Assembly: GCA_937954195.1 (NCBI GenBank)
Contig: CALFYR010000453.1
Coordinates: forward strand, 1 to 7,851
Source of the DNA: an uncultured Dehalococcoidia bacterium
GTDB taxonomy: Bacteria > Chloroflexota > Dehalococcoidia > Tepidiformales > Tepidiformaceae
DNA length: 7,851 nt
Reading direction: 5' to 3'
Position 1 is the first letter of the stretch, and every line of letters starts with the position of its first letter. The notes beneath the pieces are model-generated. The model saw nothing but the letters and a program-made list of their open reading frames with translations, did no database searches and was not told where the DNA came from. Shown here one piece after another: positions 4,568 through 7,851 of the stretch. A program made the position numbers and the translations under genes.

Positions 4568-6214
4568 ATGCCGCTCTTGACCAGCCCCGCAACGGACCAC
4601 GTTTTCCTCGATGGGCGGCTCCTCCGCTCCGCATGGTCAGCCGCCGCACTGCACCTCCGCGAGTGTGCCCGGGCCGTCGATGCCATCAACGTCTACCCCG
4701 TCCCCGATGGCGACACTGGCGCCAATATGTCCGCGACCCTTCGCGAGGCCGTCGGCCGCACCCACGCTCTCGCAGAATCCCCCACCGTCACCGAGGTCCT
4801 CGAAGCGCTCTCCCGCGGCGCGCTCTACGGCGCCCGCGGCAACTCCGGGGTCATCCTTTCCCAGGCCTTGCGTGGGTTCGCCGCAGGCGTCGGCCAAACC
4901 GACCACCTCGATGCCCGCCTCCTTGCGGCTGGCTTCGAATCCGCCGCCGCACAGGCCTACCGCGCCGTCAGCAACCCGCAGGAAGGCACGATGCTCACCG
5001 TGCTGCGCGCTGCGGCCGAGGCCGCCCGCGAAACGGCTGCCGCCCTCCCCGGTGGCGGCGCCGGAATCGGCTGTGTCGGGGTCATGCACGCTGCCGTCCG
5101 CGCCGCCGAAGCCGCCGAGGCGTACACGATCGAGCAGCTCCCTGCCCTCAAAGAAGCCGGCGTCCCGGATGCCGGCGGCGAGGGCGTCTGTGTCATCCTC
5201 CGGGGGCTCCTCGGCTCACTCACCGGGTCAATGCCGGTCGCACCCACGACCGAATTCGACCGCCCGCTTGCCCAACTCGCCGACCACGGTGACGAAGCCT
5301 TCGGCTTCTGCACGGAATTCCTCATCGAAGCCACAACCGGCCCGCTCAACATCGATTCCGTTCGCGCCCTCGCCGAAGCCGGCGGCAACCGTTCGGTCGT
5401 CGTCGTCGGTGACGAAGAACTGGTTCGCGTCCACGCGCACTCCCTCGAACCTCAGCGCCTGCTCGACGAAGCGGCCCGGATGGGGTCGGTGTCCCGCACG
5501 AAGGTCGAAGACATGACCGCGCAGAACGTGCGCTTTAAGGCCACTGGCTCCGGGGCCGGCGCAAAGCTCGCCATCCTCGCGCTCAGCCGCGGCGCCGGCT
5601 TCGATGCCATCTTCGAGAGCCTCAGTGTCGCCGTCTCCGACCTCGGCCTCCTCGAAAAGCCACCCGCCGGCCAGATCGCCGAAGCCGCGGACGCCCTCCG
5701 CGTTCCCGACGTCATCGTCCTGCCGAACCACAAGAACGTCCTCCTCGCCGCCGAACAGGCGAAGGAGCTCACGAGCTGCACCCTTCACGTGGTCCCAACG
5801 ACCACCCTGCCCCAGGGCGTCGCGGCCGCGCTGGCCTTCGATGGCGACGAACCCGTGGCCGACGTGCTGGCCGCGATGTCCGAGGCCACCGGTGGAGTCC
5901 GGACCGTAGAGGTGACGATCGCCGGCGCCAGCCGCACCGCCGACGGAGTCGCCGTTCGCGAAGGCGAGGCCATCGCCCTCGTCGATGGCCGGCTCGTCGC
6001 CAGCGAACCCGATGCGATCGCCGCTCTGCTGGCCGGGCTCGCCACGGAACCCATCGTCCGCGGCGCGCTCGTCACCCTTTACGGCGGCGAAGAGCTCGCC
6101 CCCGGCGAACTCGAAGCCGCCCGCGCCGCCGTCGAGGAAGCCCACCCCGGCGTCGAAGTCGAATCCGTCGAAGGTCAACAGCCCCTTTACCGGCTAATCG
6201 CATCTGTGGAATAG
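4568..6214 (+). CDS. fakA: DAK2-domain fatty acid kinase subunit, FakA/YloV type
   Basis: A 548-residue protein, the usual length for FakA. Residues about 10-220 are the DhaL-like kinase domain: INVYPVPDGDTGANM (40-54; the Asp cluster binds ATP-Mg), GARGNSGVILSQALRGF (88-104), SNPQEGTMLTV (135-145) and KEAGVPDAGGEG (195-206). The middle domain has FGFCTEFLIE (Cys248) and VHAHS (His289, His291), which sit where I recall zinc ligands in FakA. The C-terminal domain (about 330-548) contains VLPNHKNV (384-391) and the YGG/GEEL region. In Firmicutes FakA phosphorylates fatty acids presented by FakB for phospholipid synthesis; a FakB partner is not in this window. The ATG at 4568 has no strong Shine-Dalgarno sequence, but the family's N-terminus is complete from there. 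The gene is divergent from rpmB, matching the rpmB/yloV neighbourhood of other bacteria. The cupredoxin gene follows after 33 bases. Confidence 0.9.
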   Translation: MPLLTSPATDHVFLDGRLLRSAWSAAALHLRECARAVDAINVYPVPDGDTGANMSATLREAVGRTHALAESPTVTEVLEALSRGALYGARGNSGVILSQALRGFAAGVGQTDHLDARLLAAGFESAAAQAYRAVSNPQEGTMLTVLRAAAEAARETAAALPGGGAGIGCVGVMHAAVRAAEAAEAYTIEQLPALKEAGVPDAGGEGVCVILRGLLGSLTGSMPVAPTTEFDRPLAQLADHGDEAFGFCTEFLIEATTGPLNIDSVRALAEAGGNRSVVVVGDEELVRVHAHSLEPQRLLDEAARMGSVSRTKVEDMTAQNVRFKATGSGAGAKLAILALSRGAGFDAIFESLSVAVSDLGLLEKPPAGQIAEAADALRVPDVIVLPNHKNVLLAAEQAKELTSCTLHVVPTTTLPQGVAAALAFDGDEPVADVLAAMSEATGGVRTVEVTIAGASRTADGVAVREGEAIALVDGRLVASEPDAIAALLAGLATEPIVRGALVTLYGGEELAPGELEAARAAVEEAHPGVEVESVEGQQPLYRLIASVE

Positions 6215-6215
6215 G

Positions 6216-6266
6216 TCAGTAACGTATGGCCCCGTGAGGAGGGACTTGTGATCCGTACGTTACTGA
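6216..6266 (+). promoter_or_regulatory. Long inverted repeat enclosing the cupredoxin ribosome binding site and start codon
   Basis: TCAGTAACGTA (6216-6226) is perfectly complementary to TACGTTACTGA (6256-6266). As RNA the stem extends to 14 pairs (6216-6229 with 6253-6266, including one G-U), leaving a 23-base loop. The loop holds the Shine-Dalgarno sequence GAGGAGGG and the GTG start at 6248. The right arm lies in codons 3-7 and includes a TTA leucine codon, which is unusual in this GC-rich sequence. It may be a translational control hairpin in the mRNA or a pair of inverted operator half-sites about 40 bp apart centre to centre. Confidence 0.6.
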
Positions 6267-6661
6267 TTGTTGCACTGGGAACGACTTTGGCCCTCGGCGC
6301 CGCCTGCGGCGACGACGACGATGACTCCGGCGGTGACACGCCCGAGGCGACCGCCACCACCGGCACCGCGGAAACCCCAACCGAATCCGGCGGCATCCCC
6401 GCCAACCTGACCACCATCCGCGTCATCGACAACAGCTACAGCCCAACCGGTCTCCAGGTACCCGCCGACACCACCGTGACGTGGACCTGGGAAGGCTCGT
6501 TCCCGCACAGCGTGAGCGGCACCTTCAACGGCGAAACCGTCGAATCCGGCGTCCTCGAAGCTGGCGGCGAATTCGAATTTACCTTCGCCAGTGCCGGCAT
6601 CTTCGAATACGAATGCTCGGTCCACGGCGCCGCCATGTCCGGAACCGTCACCGTCCAGTAG
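6248..6661 (+). CDS. Lipoprotein cupredoxin (plastocyanin-like blue copper protein)
   Basis: A 137-residue protein starting at GTG, with GAGGAGGG 5-12 bases upstream. Residues 1-19 are a lipoprotein signal peptide and LGAAC (16-20) is a slightly relaxed lipobox, so Cys20 would be lipidated on the outer face of the membrane. An acidic Asp/Thr/Glu-rich tether follows (21-55). Residues about 56-137 form a single cupredoxin domain: TIRVIDNSYSP, VTWTWEG, FPHSV (first His ligand), then YECSVHGAAM, giving Cys, His and Met with C-x2-H-x3-M spacing. The type 1 copper site therefore looks complete. Such proteins carry single electrons or hold copper. Partners are not evident, though the gene converges with a metal P-type ATPase gene 11 bases away. 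It may be cotranscribed with fakA (33-base gap), but the inverted repeat at its start suggests separate control. Confidence 0.9.
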   Translation: MIRTLLIVALGTTLALGAACGDDDDDSGGDTPEATATTGTAETPTESGGIPANLTTIRVIDNSYSPTGLQVPADTTVTWTWEGSFPHSVSGTFNGETVESGVLEAGGEFEFTFASAGIFEYECSVHGAAMSGTVTVQ

Positions 6662-6672
6662 CGGCCAGGCGG

Positions 6673-7851
6673 TCAACCGCCGTTGCGGCCGTCGTTCAGC
6701 ACCTCGAAGAGTTCCTCTTCCTGCGCGATGTTCAGCTGGAGAATCGCGTGCAGGGCATAGAGGAGGCGGCGCGCGTCCGTGGCGTCGCCAGGTTCGATTG
6801 GACCATCGCCGATGGCCTCCACGAAGCGCTCCAGTTTGCGGCCCAGGTGGAAAATCTCCTGGTGTGTGCGGCTCATGGCGGCGAGCGGATCGTCGCCGCC
6901 AATGGCCGTACCGAGCACCGGGTAGATCTCCAGTTCGTCCCGGCGCTCGTGGGGGAGGACCGTCTCAGCCATAAGCTCCTTGATCCTCCGGAGTGCCTCC
7001 ACGGCCTGGGCAGGTTCGAGCTCTTCGATTCCGTCGGCGATGGTTCGCAGTTGCTCGATCCGCGGGGCCAGCCGCTGGTGTTCCGCCTGCAGTCCCGAAA
7101 GCAGCTCCGGGTCGATGCCGACGCGGTCCACGGCGCTTCGCTCGCCCCGTAACGCCCGCAGCGCATTCGCGATGGACACCACATCGATGCCCTCCTGCAG
7201 GACCGCTCCGAGGACCGGAGTGAGGTATCCGAACGCCGCGAACCCCATCGCCACCAGGGAAAGCCCCATCCCGATGGTGATGCTCTGGACCGCTATCGCG
7301 CGTGACCGTCGGGAAATCGAGAGTGCCTCCACCAGCCGGTCGAGCCGGTCAACAACCAGCACCATGTCGGCCGCTTCGGACGAAGAGGTCGAACCGCGCG
7401 CACCCATCGCCACACCCACATCCGCCGCCGCCAGCGCGGGCGCATCGTTCACCCCATCGCCAACCATCACCGTCACGTGCTGTTTGCGGGAAGCGGCGAC
7501 TGCTTCCACTTTCTCCTCTGGCGTGCACTCCGGTATCACCCGGTCGATTCCAAGAGCTGCGCCCACAGCCTCTGCCACCGTTGCGTGATCGCCGGAAACC
7601 ATCGCGACCTGCGTTACTCCATACCGCTTCACGCCCCGGATGGCCCTCGCGGCCTCCGGCCGGATCGGGTCGTCCACCAGGAAGGCCCCTTCGAGCCGCC
7701 CATCGACACTGATGAAGATCACCGCGCCTTCGTCCCGGAGCATTCTCCGCCGGAAGCTCGCCGTCGATTCGGAACGCTGGGCGCCTTCCATCACCACGTT
7801 GTACGACCCCAACCGAACCGCGCGGCCATCGACCGAGCCCGCGATCCCCGC
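6673..7851 (-). CDS. P1B-type metal-transporting ATPase, C-terminal part, fused to a hemerythrin-like domain
   Basis: The frame stays open to the window edge, so this is the last 392 residues of a longer protein; the TTG at 7812 is an internal codon. Numbering from the edge, the nucleotide-binding end (AGIAGSVDGRAVRLGS, 1-16) leads to DDPIRPEA, VSGD (85-88), TPEEK (110-114) and the hinge GDGVNDAPAL (131-140). These are the conserved P-type ATPase motifs after the phosphorylation site. Two membrane helices follow (about 185-235), the second with TPVLGAVLQEGID. The QE-G-x-D motif recalls P1B-5 pumps linked to cobalt, nickel or iron. Residues about 250-385 form a hemerythrin-like four-helix domain with His258, His301, Asp305, His330, His335, His368 and EEEL (378-381). 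P1B-5 ATPases with such tails are known, for example in Acidothermus. The hemerythrin part may sense oxygen or iron and regulate transport. The transported metal is inferred only. Confidence 0.88.
   Translation of the reverse strand, partial: AGIAGSVDGRAVRLGSYNVVMEGAQRSESTASFRRRMLRDEGAVIFISVDGRLEGAFLVDDPIRPEAARAIRGVKRYGVTQVAMVSGDHATVAEAVGAALGIDRVIPECTPEEKVEAVAASRKQHVTVMVGDGVNDAPALAAADVGVAMGARGSTSSSEAADMVLVVDRLDRLVEALSISRRSRAIAVQSITIGMGLSLVAMGFAAFGYLTPVLGAVLQEGIDVVSIANALRALRGERSAVDRVGIDPELLSGLQAEHQRLAPRIEQLRTIADGIEELEPAQAVEALRRIKELMAETVLPHERRDELEIYPVLGTAIGGDDPLAAMSRTHQEIFHLGRKLERFVEAIGDGPIEPGDATDARRLLYALHAILQLNIAQEEELFEVLNDGRNGG

Noticed and set aside
5228..6178. A 316-codon open frame on the minus strand inside fakA
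   Set aside because: The Gly/Asp/Phe-rich product has no family resemblance and mirrors the fakA codon pattern; fakA is conserved over its whole length.
6662..6691. Possible two-way terminator between the cupredoxin and ATPase genes
   Set aside because: It consists of two short stems (5 bp each) with an internal mismatch region and no T-run on either side, and it overlaps the end of the ATPase gene.
1..7851. tRNA, rRNA, CRISPR array, insertion sequence, or phage/defence genes
   Set aside because: No tRNA-like cloverleaf, regularly spaced repeat, transposase motif or terminal inverted repeat was found, and nearly all sequence is accounted for by the listed genes and short intergenic regions.

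Overview
The window is GC-rich, densely coding bacterial chromosome, with no tRNA, rRNA, CRISPR array or mobile element that I can recognise. The gene set and protein style suggest a Chloroflexota-type bacterium, possibly of the Tepidiforma/Dehalococcoidia kind: TPTP-rich secreted proteins, a GARCAG-type flavoprotein, and a P-type ATPase fused to a hemerythrin domain. This assignment is an inference from style and not from a database match.

Layout. Bases 1-393 (+) hold the 3' end of an endonuclease III-like DNA glycosylase with a [4Fe-4S] cluster loop. It overlaps tail to tail with an antibiotic biosynthesis monooxygenase (ABM)-fold protein at 371-742 (-). Two secreted, membrane-anchored surface proteins follow on the minus strand (884-1651 and 1786-2976). 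Their N-terminal parts are unrelated, but they share an acidic C-terminal module and an almost identical 40-bp promoter-like element. Upstream of these on the same strand are an FAD-dependent oxidoreductase (3044-4156) and, beyond an intrinsic terminator, the ribosomal protein bL28 gene (4278-4487).

From bL28 the direction reverses. A FakA/YloV-type fatty acid kinase subunit (4568-6214, +) is followed after 33 bases by a lipoprotein cupredoxin (6248-6661, +). The cupredoxin Shine-Dalgarno sequence and GTG start sit in the loop of a long inverted repeat. The last gene (6673-7851, -) converges on the cupredoxin. It is the C-terminal part of a P1B-type metal ATPase with a C-terminal hemerythrin-like domain, and it runs off the window.

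How it fits together. The divergent rpmB/fakA pair is ordinary housekeeping synteny. The cupredoxin and metal ATPase suggest metal or redox handling at the membrane. The most distinctive part is the surface-protein pair: a shared promoter-like motif (possibly ECF sigma type) together with a shared C-terminal module (acidic SD-rich stretch, QY motif, GADEL, a GG-led hydrophobic segment, KRER) suggests co-regulated envelope proteins with a common sorting or anchoring signal. No processing enzyme for such a signal is in this window.
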